DNA from: an uncultured Fidelibacterota bacterium
GTDB taxonomy: Bacteria > Fidelibacterota > Fidelibacteria > Fidelibacterales > Fidelibacteraceae
Direction: 5' to 3'
Length of the DNA stretch: 22,558 bases
Assembly (NCBI GenBank): GCA_937862595.1
Contig: CALMFL010000093.1
Coordinates: 1-22,558, forward strand
Both the position numbers and the translations under genes were made by a program. The notes beneath the pieces are model-generated. The model saw only the letters and a program-made list of their open reading frames with translations. It was not told the DNA's origin and made no database searches. The stretch's first letter is position 1. Each line of letters begins with the position of its first letter. Of the stretch, positions 15,857 through 22,558 are shown piece after piece.

Positions 15857-15875
15857 GTTCGGGTTCGGAGTTCGG
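15857..15875 (+). repeat. Three near-tandem GTTCGG hexamers in a divergent promoter region
   Basis: GTTCGG occurs at 15857-15862, 15863-15868 and 15870-15875, the last after one extra base. The cluster lies between the divergent LPP20 and HD-domain genes, where a regulator could bind. It could also be chance in a G-rich stretch. Confidence 0.35.
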
Positions 15876-15974
15876 GGTGCGGCTCTTTTCCTTTCGATAA
15901 AAGCTCTTTCAATTCTCGGGCGTTTTTTCGTAAATTCCCGCTAAGCATAAAAATTACGGAAAGGACCGGATACG

Positions 15975-16553
15975 ATGAAAGATTCCATGACATACTCCGA
16001 AGCCAGAACCTTATTTGACGCATGGCTGAAAACCGAATACCTGCGGCATCACAGCCGCGAGACCGAGGTGATCATGCGGGCGCTCGCACGGCATCTGAAC
16101 CGGGATGAAACGCTCTGGGGCATTACCGGCCTCCTCCATGACCTGGACCTTGACGACCTGGGCGAGGATCTGAGCCTGCACGGCCGTCGCACCCTTGAGA
16201 TCCTGCGGGAAGCCGGATACGAGATCCCGGAAATGTTCCAGGCCATCCTCGCTCACGTCGAAGGGATGGAGGGGGTGAGCCAAACGCGCACAAGCGATTT
16301 CGACTACATCCTGGCGGGTGCGGAAAACATCACCGGCATCATAACGGCTTATGTTATTTTGCGGCCCGACAAAAAGATCGAAGGCGTTAACGTGAAATCC
16401 GTATTGAAAAAATTCCGCTCCCCCGCCTTTGCGGCAAAGGTGAACCGTGAGTATATTCTTGACGCAGCAGAGCATGCCGGCATGGAATTGAGCGACTTTG
16501 TTCAGCTTTCAATCGATGCGATGAAATCCATCGCCGGCGAGACCGGCATGTAG
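15975..16553 (+). CDS. HD-domain protein, probable metal-dependent phosphohydrolase
   Basis: A 192-residue cytoplasmic protein with the HD superfamily metal ligands. H26 lies in LRHHSRETE, the HD pair H55-D56 in GLLHDLDLD, H69 follows in SLHGRRT and H94 in AILAHVEG. The last acidic ligand seems to be E117 (LAGAENITG), where Asp is more usual. HD proteins hydrolyse phosphate esters of nucleotides or signalling nucleotides; this one has no fused regulatory domain and the substrate cannot be named. GGAAAGGA (15958-15965) lies 9 bases upstream of the ATG at 15975. A second in-frame ATG is four codons later but is less well spaced. The stop codon is directly adjacent to the stop of the convergent sensor kinase gene with no terminator between them. 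Confidence 0.82.
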   Translation: MKDSMTYSEARTLFDAWLKTEYLRHHSRETEVIMRALARHLNRDETLWGITGLLHDLDLDDLGEDLSLHGRRTLEILREAGYEIPEMFQAILAHVEGMEGVSQTRTSDFDYILAGAENITGIITAYVILRPDKKIEGVNVKSVLKKFRSPAFAAKVNREYILDAAEHAGMELSDFVQLSIDAMKSIAGETGM

Positions 16554-19500
16554 CTAAGACAGAAGGGCATCAAGCCGGCTCAGAAGCAGCTTGATGTTAA
16601 TGGGTTTGGACAAATAATTGTCAAAGCCCAGATGACGGACATGGTCAAGTTCCTCCGGAGCGGCATTGGCGGCAATTCCGATCATGGGAACGCCTTCCGT
16701 CCGTTCACGCAGGGAGTCCATGAGGTCCTCCCCGAGGCCGGGGATGTTCAGGTCGATCAGCACAACATCACTGGGATATTTTTCAGCAAGATCAAGCAGC
16801 TCGTCAACCGTTGAAGCGCGGATGATCTTGTATTTTCCGCTCAGAACGATTTGCAGGAGCACGAAATTGCTTTCGTCATCTTCCGCAATGAGCACCGTAT
16901 GCTTCCTGCGGGTCCCGTCGCCCTGATGATCTCCGGTGAGAGACAGGGCCGCGGGTTCTATATCATTGATCCCGATCTTCGATTTCTTGTATTTAAAGGT
17001 AAAACGGACCTCGGTGCCCTCGCCTTCTTTGGAACGGATCTCAATTTCCCCGCCCGTTTTTTCAATGATCGCCTTGCAGATGGAAAGCCCCAGTCCGGTC
17101 CCTTTCACAAAAGGATCTATCTGATAGAAGCGTTCGAATACTTTCTCCTGCAGGGACTCGGGGATCCCGATACCCGTATCCCGGATCTGGAATGTGACCA
17201 CATCCCGTTTCAGGCTGTAATCCAGTGTGATCGTGCCTTCCCGGGTGAATTTCTTTGCATTGGAGATCAGGTTCTTGAGTATCTGGACCAGCTTCGTCTT
17301 GTCCACCTGAACATTGATATCGGGTGCTTCGCCCAGATGCATCGTGACCGTGGGAAGCAGGTCGATCTGCTCCTGGGCAATGATATCCTCGCAAAGCTTC
17401 TGAAGATTGCAGGTCTCCAGGTTCAGCGATATGGTATCCGTTTCGATCTTGGATATTTCAAGGATGTCGTTGATCAGTTTTAAAAGCAGGTCGTTGTTCT
17501 CATTGATAAAGGTCAGGTATTTGCGCCGGTCGTCCTGAGAGATATTCTCCCGCCCGAGCAGATTGGAAAATCCGACGATCCCGTTCAGAGGCGTGCGGAT
17601 CTCGTGACTGATATTGGAGATGAACGCCGATTTCAACCGGTCGGACTCCTCGGCCTTTTCTTTCGACTTCCGGATCTCTTCTTCATCTTTTTTGCGTTTG
17701 TCGATGTTCATCATAAAACCGGATATCATGACGCCTTTGCCTGCCTCGTCACGCTCCGAAATAACGCCACGGACCTCGACCCAGATATCCCTCCCCTCGA
17801 CCGACATGCGGATTTCCATGTTGATGATATCGGTTTCACCGCTTTCCGCACGCTCAACCGCCAGGACGAACGCCTCCCTGTCTTCCGGGTGGACGTGATC
17901 CAGATAATATTCCGCTTCTTCCGGATCCCGTTTCAAGGTTGCAGGATCGACGTCCAGAGCGCGCCAGAAATTGGCGTCTTTCCTGAGCGTGCCGGTTCTC
18001 AGATCCCATTCCCAGAAGGCGTTCTTGCTGTAAAGCAGAACTTCGTCCAGGCGGGCCCGGCTTTTCGTGATCTCTTCTTCCTGCTGTTTCCGTATGGAAA
18101 TATCATTGACGATGGCATAAATCAGCTTCTCATCCTCTTCTTCCAGATAGTTCAGGATGACCTGTGCGTAAAAAACGCCGCTGTCGTGCTTCAGCAGTTC
18201 CATTTCGTGCGGGGACGTCTTGAGAATATCGATCTCGGACATAAGTTCATGATAATTGTGAAAGTACCTGTTCAAATTCAGCTTCAGGAATTTCTCCTCG
18301 GAATACTCGAACAGCTCACAGGCTTTTCGGTTCACGTCGAGGACTTCCCCGGTCTCGATCCGGAAGATCAGGATGGCGCTGTTCGATTGCTCAAGGAGGA
18401 TATTGTAGCGGTTTGCCAGCCGTTTTGTCTCATGCGCCTGCAGGGTGCGCTGCGCTTCATATCTTCGGTATCTGTAATGGTATATCAGAACGATAAAGAT
18501 CAGCAGGCATAACATGATGATCATGCTGAGGGTCACCCAGAAAAATGCCCGGTACTGGTTGTAGATCGTAGGAGGCCGGTTCAGAATGAGCGAGCCGGCC
18601 GGAAGGTCTTTTTTCCGGATGTTCCAACGCTTCAGTTCCTGCCAGTTGAAACGGTACTCATTCATATCCCTGACATAATATTCCTTTTCCTGAAGTTCTC
18701 CGAAAAGGATCTGTACCGCCAGTTCTCCGGCGAGTTCGCCCTGTTTCTCCGACAGGGACATTTTTCCCCCTAAAAATCCGCAGTTCAATCCGACATCGGT
18801 ATTGACGAACACCGGCGCAGTACATATTTTTGAAAATAACGGATAGTAGTTCCCGGGGTCCCAGTAATGCCCCTCGCCGTCAATGTGCCAGATGGAAAAG
18901 ATCACGATGCTGTTGTCAGGCAGTGTCCTTAAACGGTTGGCCAGGTCTGCGGTGCTCAAACCGCTTGCTCCGTCCAGCCAGATGATGTCCATATTTTCCA
19001 GAGCAAGCTTTTTCAGGGCATTCCCGGCTTCTTGTTTATGGGTAAGTCCGGTCGGGGAATTGTCGGTCACGATGACAATGTGCTCGGTCCCGGGGAAAAG
19101 GTCAAGGCCCAGCCGGATATTCTCTTCGAAAGGCAGGTATTCTTCCACGCCGGTGAATACCGGGCATCGTTTGGGAATATTCGCGACATCCGAACTGATG
19201 CCGCAGAAAACGACCGGAACGGCATGGTAGTCATGTCCCATATCGAACAGGGTGTTGAGCGCGTCGTCATCCGAAACGATGATAAGATCAAGATAATCCG
19301 GCGGGTAAGATTCGATATTGTTCGTGAGGACGGTCTTCCATACCTTCGGGTCCCGAATGCGTTTTGAGTCCAGGTTTTCGATATGGATCTCCGCATTGAG
19401 CCCGTGCTTATAAAAGACGTCAAGGATGCCGGCCGTGATGCCGTCCGTCCAGCTGTAGCCCTGATGGTAGGAATTGACGATCAGAATATGTTTCCGCAGA

Positions 19501-19643
19501 TTGAATTCAAATTCATTGCTGTTGATTCTGAGAGATGCCGTGTCCTCCGAAGGGTCGGCACAGATCCTGAAGGGAAGCGCCAGGTTGCCGATCAGCATCA
19601 GGACGCAAAAGGTCATTCGTAAAAGGGGATCCGGTCGTTTCAT
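16554..19643 (-). CDS. Hybrid sensor histidine kinase with ABC-substrate-binding-like sensor
   Basis: A 1029-residue membrane sensor kinase. A signal or first membrane segment (about 9-29) precedes a periplasmic domain (about 50-355) that resembles the ABC-type substrate-binding family of orphan sensors: HILIVNSYHQGYSWTDGITAGI at 52-73, VPVVFCGIS at 142-150, IVIVTDNSPTGL at 189-200. A transmembrane helix spans about 366-390. Two PAS-type domains follow (about 412-520 and 530-650, the second with WRALDVDPATL and VHPEDRE). The HisKA domain has ISHEIRTPLNG with phospho-His H680, and the ATPase domain has the N box around N791/N795, G1 DTGIGIP (822-828) and G2 GTGLGL (848-853). A C-terminal receiver carries acidic E921/D922/D923, phospho-Asp D964 and K1013. 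No DNA-binding output is fused and no response regulator gene is adjacent. The ligand is unknown, and this domain order is found in a number of anaerobic bacteria. Confidence 0.93.
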   Translation of the reverse strand: MKRPDPLLRMTFCVLMLIGNLALPFRICADPSEDTASLRINSNEFEFNLRKHILIVNSYHQGYSWTDGITAGILDVFYKHGLNAEIHIENLDSKRIRDPKVWKTVLTNNIESYPPDYLDLIIVSDDDALNTLFDMGHDYHAVPVVFCGISSDVANIPKRCPVFTGVEEYLPFEENIRLGLDLFPGTEHIVIVTDNSPTGLTHKQEAGNALKKLALENMDIIWLDGASGLSTADLANRLRTLPDNSIVIFSIWHIDGEGHYWDPGNYYPLFSKICTAPVFVNTDVGLNCGFLGGKMSLSEKQGELAGELAVQILFGELQEKEYYVRDMNEYRFNWQELKRWNIRKKDLPAGSLILNRPPTIYNQYRAFFWVTLSMIIMLCLLIFIVLIYHYRYRRYEAQRTLQAHETKRLANRYNILLEQSNSAILIFRIETGEVLDVNRKACELFEYSEEKFLKLNLNRYFHNYHELMSEIDILKTSPHEMELLKHDSGVFYAQVILNYLEEEDEKLIYAIVNDISIRKQQEEEITKSRARLDEVLLYSKNAFWEWDLRTGTLRKDANFWRALDVDPATLKRDPEEAEYYLDHVHPEDREAFVLAVERAESGETDIINMEIRMSVEGRDIWVEVRGVISERDEAGKGVMISGFMMNIDKRKKDEEEIRKSKEKAEESDRLKSAFISNISHEIRTPLNGIVGFSNLLGRENISQDDRRKYLTFINENNDLLLKLINDILEISKIETDTISLNLETCNLQKLCEDIIAQEQIDLLPTVTMHLGEAPDINVQVDKTKLVQILKNLISNAKKFTREGTITLDYSLKRDVVTFQIRDTGIGIPESLQEKVFERFYQIDPFVKGTGLGLSICKAIIEKTGGEIEIRSKEGEGTEVRFTFKYKKSKIGINDIEPAALSLTGDHQGDGTRRKHTVLIAEDDESNFVLLQIVLSGKYKIIRASTVDELLDLAEKYPSDVVLIDLNIPGLGEDLMDSLRERTEGVPMIGIAANAAPEELDHVRHLGFDNYLSKPINIKLLLSRLDALLS

Positions 19644-19712
19644 GTTTAATGCACTATGTTGTTTTAGGTCTCATCATGGCCGTGCTCTCTCCACACGCTG
19701 ACCCTGTGATGA

Positions 19713-19718
19713 ATTATA
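19713..19718 (-). promoter_or_regulatory. Candidate -10 element for the sensor kinase gene
   Basis: A perfect TATAAT on the minus strand, about 70 bases upstream of the ATG at 19643. Only a poor -35 (CTGTTA, 18-base spacer) is seen. The implied leader is about 63 bases. The gap 19644-19762 holds nothing else recognisable, and no hairpin follows the malic enzyme stop. Confidence 0.3.
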
Positions 19719-19762
19719 ACAAGAAATGCGAATAAATAACAGGTTTTATTTTTCGTGAACCG

Positions 19763-21040
19763 TCAGGAAAGCATTCTCTCCAGCCTGCTTTCAAGCTGTT
19801 CACGGTAAAGACCGGGGTCCCTGGGACGGCGGGCGACCCCCGTACGGACCGCGGCTTCGGCAACGGCGGCGGATTCCCGGATGAAAACACGGGGATCAAA
19901 GGGCTTGGGGATCACATAATCCGGACCGAAGCTGAACTGCGCGCCTCCGTAGGCTTTTGAGACCTCTTCCACGCAGGGTTCTTTTGCCAGTGCGGCCAGA
20001 GCCCGGGTCGCGGCGACTTTCATCTCTTCGTTGATGCAGGAAGCGCGCACATCCAGTGCGCCCCGGAAGATAAAGGGAAATCCCAGCACATTGTTGACCT
20101 GGTTCGGGTAGTCGGACCGTCCGGTCCCGGCCAGGGCGTCCTTCCGCGCTTCAAAGATCGCCTCGTAGGCGATCTCCGGCGTCGGGTTGGCCATTGGAAA
20201 TAAAATGGGCCGTGCCGCCATGGTTTTGACCATTTCGGCGCTGACAAGTCCGCCGACGGACAAACCCACGAAAATATCGGCATCCCGGAAGGCATCGGCA
20301 AGCGTACGGTCGGGCGTGTCGACCATGAATTGCCGTTTATAACCGTCCAGCTCCCCTTCCCGTTCGCGCCGCAGGATCCCTTTCCGGTCGCACATGAAAA
20401 TATTTTCCTTCCGCGCGCCCAGAAGGAGATAATGACGGGCGCAGGAGATCGCCGCCGCACCGGCGCCGGAGATCACGATCCTGCATTCGGACAGGTTCTT
20501 GCCCTGAACTTCGCAGGCGTTAAGGATGGCCGCGCCCGAGATGATCGCCGTTCCGTGCTGATCGTCATGGAAGACCGGAATGTTCATCTCCCGTATGAGC
20601 GTTTCCTCGATATGAAAGCATTCGGGGGCCTTGATATCTTCAAGGTTGATCCCCCCGAAAGTGGGTTCCATGGCCTTGACGATCCGGATGATCTCATCGG
20701 GGTCCCGGGTATCCAGCTCGATGTCGTAAACGTCGATATCGGCAAAGCGCTTGAACAGAACGCCCTTGCCTTCCATGACCGGTTTCCCCGCCGCGGCGCC
20801 GATATCCCCAAGTCCGAGCACCGCGGTCCCGTTCGAGATCACGGCGACCAGGTTCCCTTTGTTCGTATAGGTGTAAATGTCATCGGGATTCTTCTCTATC
20901 TCCAGACAGGGATCGGCCACGCCGGGGGTGTAAGCCAGGCTGAGATCTTCCTGGGTTTCGCAACGTTTGGTCGGCCTGACCGTAAGCTTGCCCGGAACGG
21001 GCTCGGCGTGATATCGCAATGCTTGTTCTTTCGAGATCAT
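19763..21040 (-). CDS. NAD(P)-dependent malic enzyme (oxaloacetate-decarboxylating)
   Basis: A 425-residue cytoplasmic enzyme that converts malate to pyruvate and CO2 while reducing NAD+ or NADP+. It is the short bacterial form without a phosphotransacetylase-like C-terminal domain. Landmarks are YTPGVADPC (38-45) with catalytic Tyr38, GLGDIGAAAGKPVMEGK (77-93) ending in catalytic Lys93, EDIKAP (134-139) and FHDDQHGTA (158-165) with metal-ligand acids, the dinucleotide-binding GAGAAA (192-197), FVGLSVGG (257-264), FPMANPTPE (281-289) and YPNQVNNVLGFPFIFRGA (311-328). The ATG at 21038-21040 is chosen because AGGAG lies 5 bases upstream and overlaps the in-frame GTG two codons earlier. It is a monocistronic gene, divergent from the lipoprotein/radical SAM pair. 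Cofactor preference cannot be assigned confidently. Confidence 0.96.
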   Translation of the reverse strand: MISKEQALRYHAEPVPGKLTVRPTKRCETQEDLSLAYTPGVADPCLEIEKNPDDIYTYTNKGNLVAVISNGTAVLGLGDIGAAAGKPVMEGKGVLFKRFADIDVYDIELDTRDPDEIIRIVKAMEPTFGGINLEDIKAPECFHIEETLIREMNIPVFHDDQHGTAIISGAAILNACEVQGKNLSECRIVISGAGAAAISCARHYLLLGARKENIFMCDRKGILRREREGELDGYKRQFMVDTPDRTLADAFRDADIFVGLSVGGLVSAEMVKTMAARPILFPMANPTPEIAYEAIFEARKDALAGTGRSDYPNQVNNVLGFPFIFRGALDVRASCINEEMKVAATRALAALAKEPCVEEVSKAYGGAQFSFGPDYVIPKPFDPRVFIRESAAVAEAAVRTGVARRPRDPGLYREQLESRLERMLS

Positions 21041-21045
21041 CGGCA

Positions 21046-21050
21046 CTCCT
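21046..21050 (-). promoter_or_regulatory. Ribosome binding site that decides the malic enzyme start
   Basis: AGGAG on the minus strand, 5 bases upstream of the ATG at 21038-21040. The in-frame GTG at 21044-21046 overlaps this element and would extend the protein by only two residues, so the ATG is preferred. Confidence 0.75.
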
Positions 21051-21241
21051 GATCATTATTACCGGGCATGTGGTTCGCAGATAAATTAATATAATTGCCA
21101 GGGTATAACAAGCGCTTATCCGCGGGAACATTAAGAAAATGGGATTCATTCAAGTGCCGGTCGCAAAAAAATAAAAAGAATAATACTTCCTATTTTGCGC
21201 AATTGAATATAAGATACATCATTATCAGAAAAGGCATCACC

Positions 21242-21469
21242 ATGAAGAAGCTGTATACTATTTGGAACCTTGTATTGGTCTCGGTTCTGGGCGTAATGGG
21301 CAGCGGATGCGTTCAGGATCCCGAACCCGAATATGGCGTTGCTCCCCTGTACGGCGTAGAGAGCGCGGTGTACGTCCCCCAGTCCGGCAATGAAGAACAG
21401 GAAACGCTACCCGGGGACAGCGATGCTTTCCGGGACAGCAACGAGATCGCTCCGGACCGGCAATCCTGA
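21242..21469 (+). CDS. Small lipoprotein paired with radical SAM enzyme (candidate precursor)
   Basis: A 75-residue protein. MKKLYTIWNLVLVSVLGVMGSGC is a lipoprotein-type signal with C23 as the only cysteine and the expected lipidation site; the residues before it (G-S-G) are a loose lipobox of the kind tolerated in Bacteroidota. The mature part is short, Pro- and acid-rich, with the tandem motif EYGVAPLYGVESAVY (30-44) and an acidic, probably disordered tail. I chose the ATG at 21242 because AAAAGG (21229-21234) is 7 bases upstream and the signal peptide begins there. A radical SAM/SPASM gene starts 32 bases downstream. From memory, this matches the rSAM/lipoprotein gene pair of Bacteroidota, whose lipoproteins share an EYGxP-like motif after the Cys but are usually longer. 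Function is unknown; modification of the YG motif region by the neighbour is inferred. Confidence 0.75.
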   Translation: MKKLYTIWNLVLVSVLGVMGSGCVQDPEPEYGVAPLYGVESAVYVPQSGNEEQETLPGDSDAFRDSNEIAPDRQS

Positions 21470-21501
21470 CAGACATTCTGCATGTTTAAAACACATATTC
21501 C

Positions 21502-22558
21502 ATGAAACTAAAGAAAAAACTTATCTTAAACCTTTTTCGCCTGTACCGGAGAAATCAGGCACGGCTTCATCCGCTTAATTATTTGTTCTGGGAATGCACC
21601 CTGCGTTGCAATCTGAATTGCGTGCATTGCGGCAGCGACTGCAGCAAAGAAATGCAAACCCCGGATATGCCGCTTGCCGACTTCCTGAAGGTGCTCGACA
21701 CGGTCACGCCGCACGTTGATCCGCACAGGACAACCGTCGTGCTGACCGGCGGAGAGCCCACCCTGCGGCCGGACCTGGCCGAGATCGGAGAAGCCATCGC
21801 CCGGCGCGAATATCCCTGGGGAATGGTCACGAACGCCTACGCGCTGACACCGGCGCTGTTTTCCCGGCTGATGGCGGCAGGCCTGCGATCGCTGACGATC
21901 AGCCTGGACGGACTGGGACCCGAACACGACTGGTTCAGGGGAAGGTCCGGCTCCTATGAACGGGCGTTGAACGCCATCCGCATTGCCGCGCAAACCCCCG
22001 GCCTGGTATTCGATGTCGCCACCTGTGTGCATCAGCGCAATATCAGTTCCCTGCCGCTGATGCGGAGCATGTTCGAGGATATCGGCCTGAAACGCTGGCG
22101 CCTGTTCATCGTATTTCCCAAAGGCCGTGCAAAGGACAACCCCGAACTGCAGCTGAACGGGGAGCAGTTCCGTTATGTTTATGATTTTATCGTGGAAACG
22201 CGAAAACAGGGCAAGATCCTGGCGAACGCGGGCTGCGAGGGATTTCTCGGCGACTACGAACTGGAAGCACGCTCTTATCCTTTCTTCTGTCAGGCAGGGA
22301 TCCATATCGGTTCCGTCCTGGTGGACGGATCCATTTCCGCCTGCCCGAGCCTGAGGGCGGATTATATCCAGGGGAATATTTACACGGACGACTTTTGGGA
22401 TGTCTGGGAAAACCGTTTCCGGATCATGCGGGACCGAAGATGGACAAAGACCGGAAAATGCGCGACCTGCAAGGTCTACAAATGGTGCGAAGGCAACGGC
22501 CTGCATCTGCGGGATGAAACGACCGGCGCCCTGCTTCAGTGCCATTATGAAAAGCTGT
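21502..22558 (+). CDS. Radical SAM/SPASM protein of the rSAM/lipoprotein system, 3' end cut
   Basis: 352 codons are visible before the right edge; similarity suggests only a short tail is missing. After a basic N-terminus, the radical SAM cluster is CNLNCVHC (C36, C40, C43; CX3CX2C), preceded by FWECTLR. GGEP at 83-86 and SLDG at 134-137 follow, as expected for the SAM-binding barrel. The C-terminal SPASM-type region has C263-X12-G276-X4-C281, then CATCKVYKWC (C320, C323, C329) and C347; the Cys expected four residues after C329 is Gly333, and an extra C245 is present. Such enzymes usually modify peptides or proteins by radical chemistry using auxiliary Fe-S clusters. The FWECTLRCN and CEGNGLHLRDE segments fit the family I recall as paired with small lipoproteins in Bacteroidota. 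It lacks a Shine-Dalgarno and lies 32 bases after the lipoprotein gene. Its substrate is probably that lipoprotein, by inference. Confidence 0.88.
   Translation, partial: MKLKKKLILNLFRLYRRNQARLHPLNYLFWECTLRCNLNCVHCGSDCSKEMQTPDMPLADFLKVLDTVTPHVDPHRTTVVLTGGEPTLRPDLAEIGEAIARREYPWGMVTNAYALTPALFSRLMAAGLRSLTISLDGLGPEHDWFRGRSGSYERALNAIRIAAQTPGLVFDVATCVHQRNISSLPLMRSMFEDIGLKRWRLFIVFPKGRAKDNPELQLNGEQFRYVYDFIVETRKQGKILANAGCEGFLGDYELEARSYPFFCQAGIHIGSVLVDGSISACPSLRADYIQGNIYTDDFWDVWENRFRIMRDRRWTKTGKCATCKVYKWCEGNGLHLRDETTGALLQCHYEKL

Noticed and set aside
21104..21123. AAGCGCTT palindrome in the malic enzyme/lipoprotein gap
   Set aside because: An 8-base palindrome is too short to call as an operator alone, and no overlapping promoter with good hexamers was found.
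21180..21225. Possible promoter for the lipoprotein gene (TATTTTG and TATAAG elements)
   Set aside because: TATTTTG is one base short of the Bacteroidota -7 element and TATAAG has no acceptable -35 at the right spacing.
21526..22545. Minus-strand open frame of 339 codons
   Set aside because: The plus-strand radical SAM frame in the same place contains the CX3CX2C, GGEP and SPASM motifs, so the minus frame is a shadow.

Overview
The window looks like chromosomal DNA from a Gram-negative bacterium of the FCB (Fibrobacterota-Chlorobiota-Bacteroidota) superphylum. The main evidence is a secreted protein that ends in a NYPNPFNP-type C-terminal sorting domain. This is the form common in Calditrichota, Marinimicrobia, Ignavibacteria, Cloacimonadota and related lineages. 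A Bacteroidota-style radical-SAM/lipoprotein gene pair and several lipoprotein or signal-peptide genes agree with it. GC looks moderate (mid-50s per cent by eye, not computed). Many starts carry AGGAG or GGAAAGGA-like ribosome binding sites. The phylum itself is inferred, and no rRNA, tRNA, IS element, CRISPR array or prophage was seen.

Layout. 1-1947 (-): a partial exported TPR-repeat protein running off the left edge. 2120-4062 (-): a three-gene cluster, transcribed ABC ATPase > pcm (protein repair methyltransferase) > PAP2 phosphatase, the last two overlapping by ATGA. 4214-7180 (+): a compact iron-uptake unit made of a near-consensus Fur box, feoA, feoB (GTG start overlapping feoA), a Fur-family regulator and a strong bidirectional terminator. 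7201-14649 (-): a four-gene operon with 14-35 bp gaps, reading Na+/solute symporter > flavodoxin-domain protein > GHL10 glycoside hydrolase (short) > GHL10 glycoside hydrolase (long, with beta-propeller-like region and sorting domain). 14789-15790 (-): LPP20-like lipoprotein, divergent from an HD-domain protein (15975-16553, +). 16554-19643 (-): a large hybrid sensor kinase with an ABC-substrate-binding-like sensor, convergent with the HD gene and touching it. 19763-21040 (-): malic enzyme. 21242-22558 (+): a 75-residue lipoprotein followed by a radical SAM/SPASM enzyme cut by the right edge.

How the genes work together. The feo unit is a self-contained Fe2+ import module with its own repressor and operator. 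The symporter operon couples two exported glycan hydrolases, one probably anchored at the cell surface and one not, to a Na+-driven uptake system, which suggests extracellular breakdown of a glycan followed by import. The radical SAM plus lipoprotein pair is the best candidate for a poorly characterised system. It matches what I recall of the 'rSAM/lipoprotein' families of Bacteroidota, but with an unusually short lipoprotein that resembles a modified-peptide precursor. No intergenic stretch exceeds 300 bases; the largest are 4063-4277, 21041-21241, 15791-15974 and 1948-2119.
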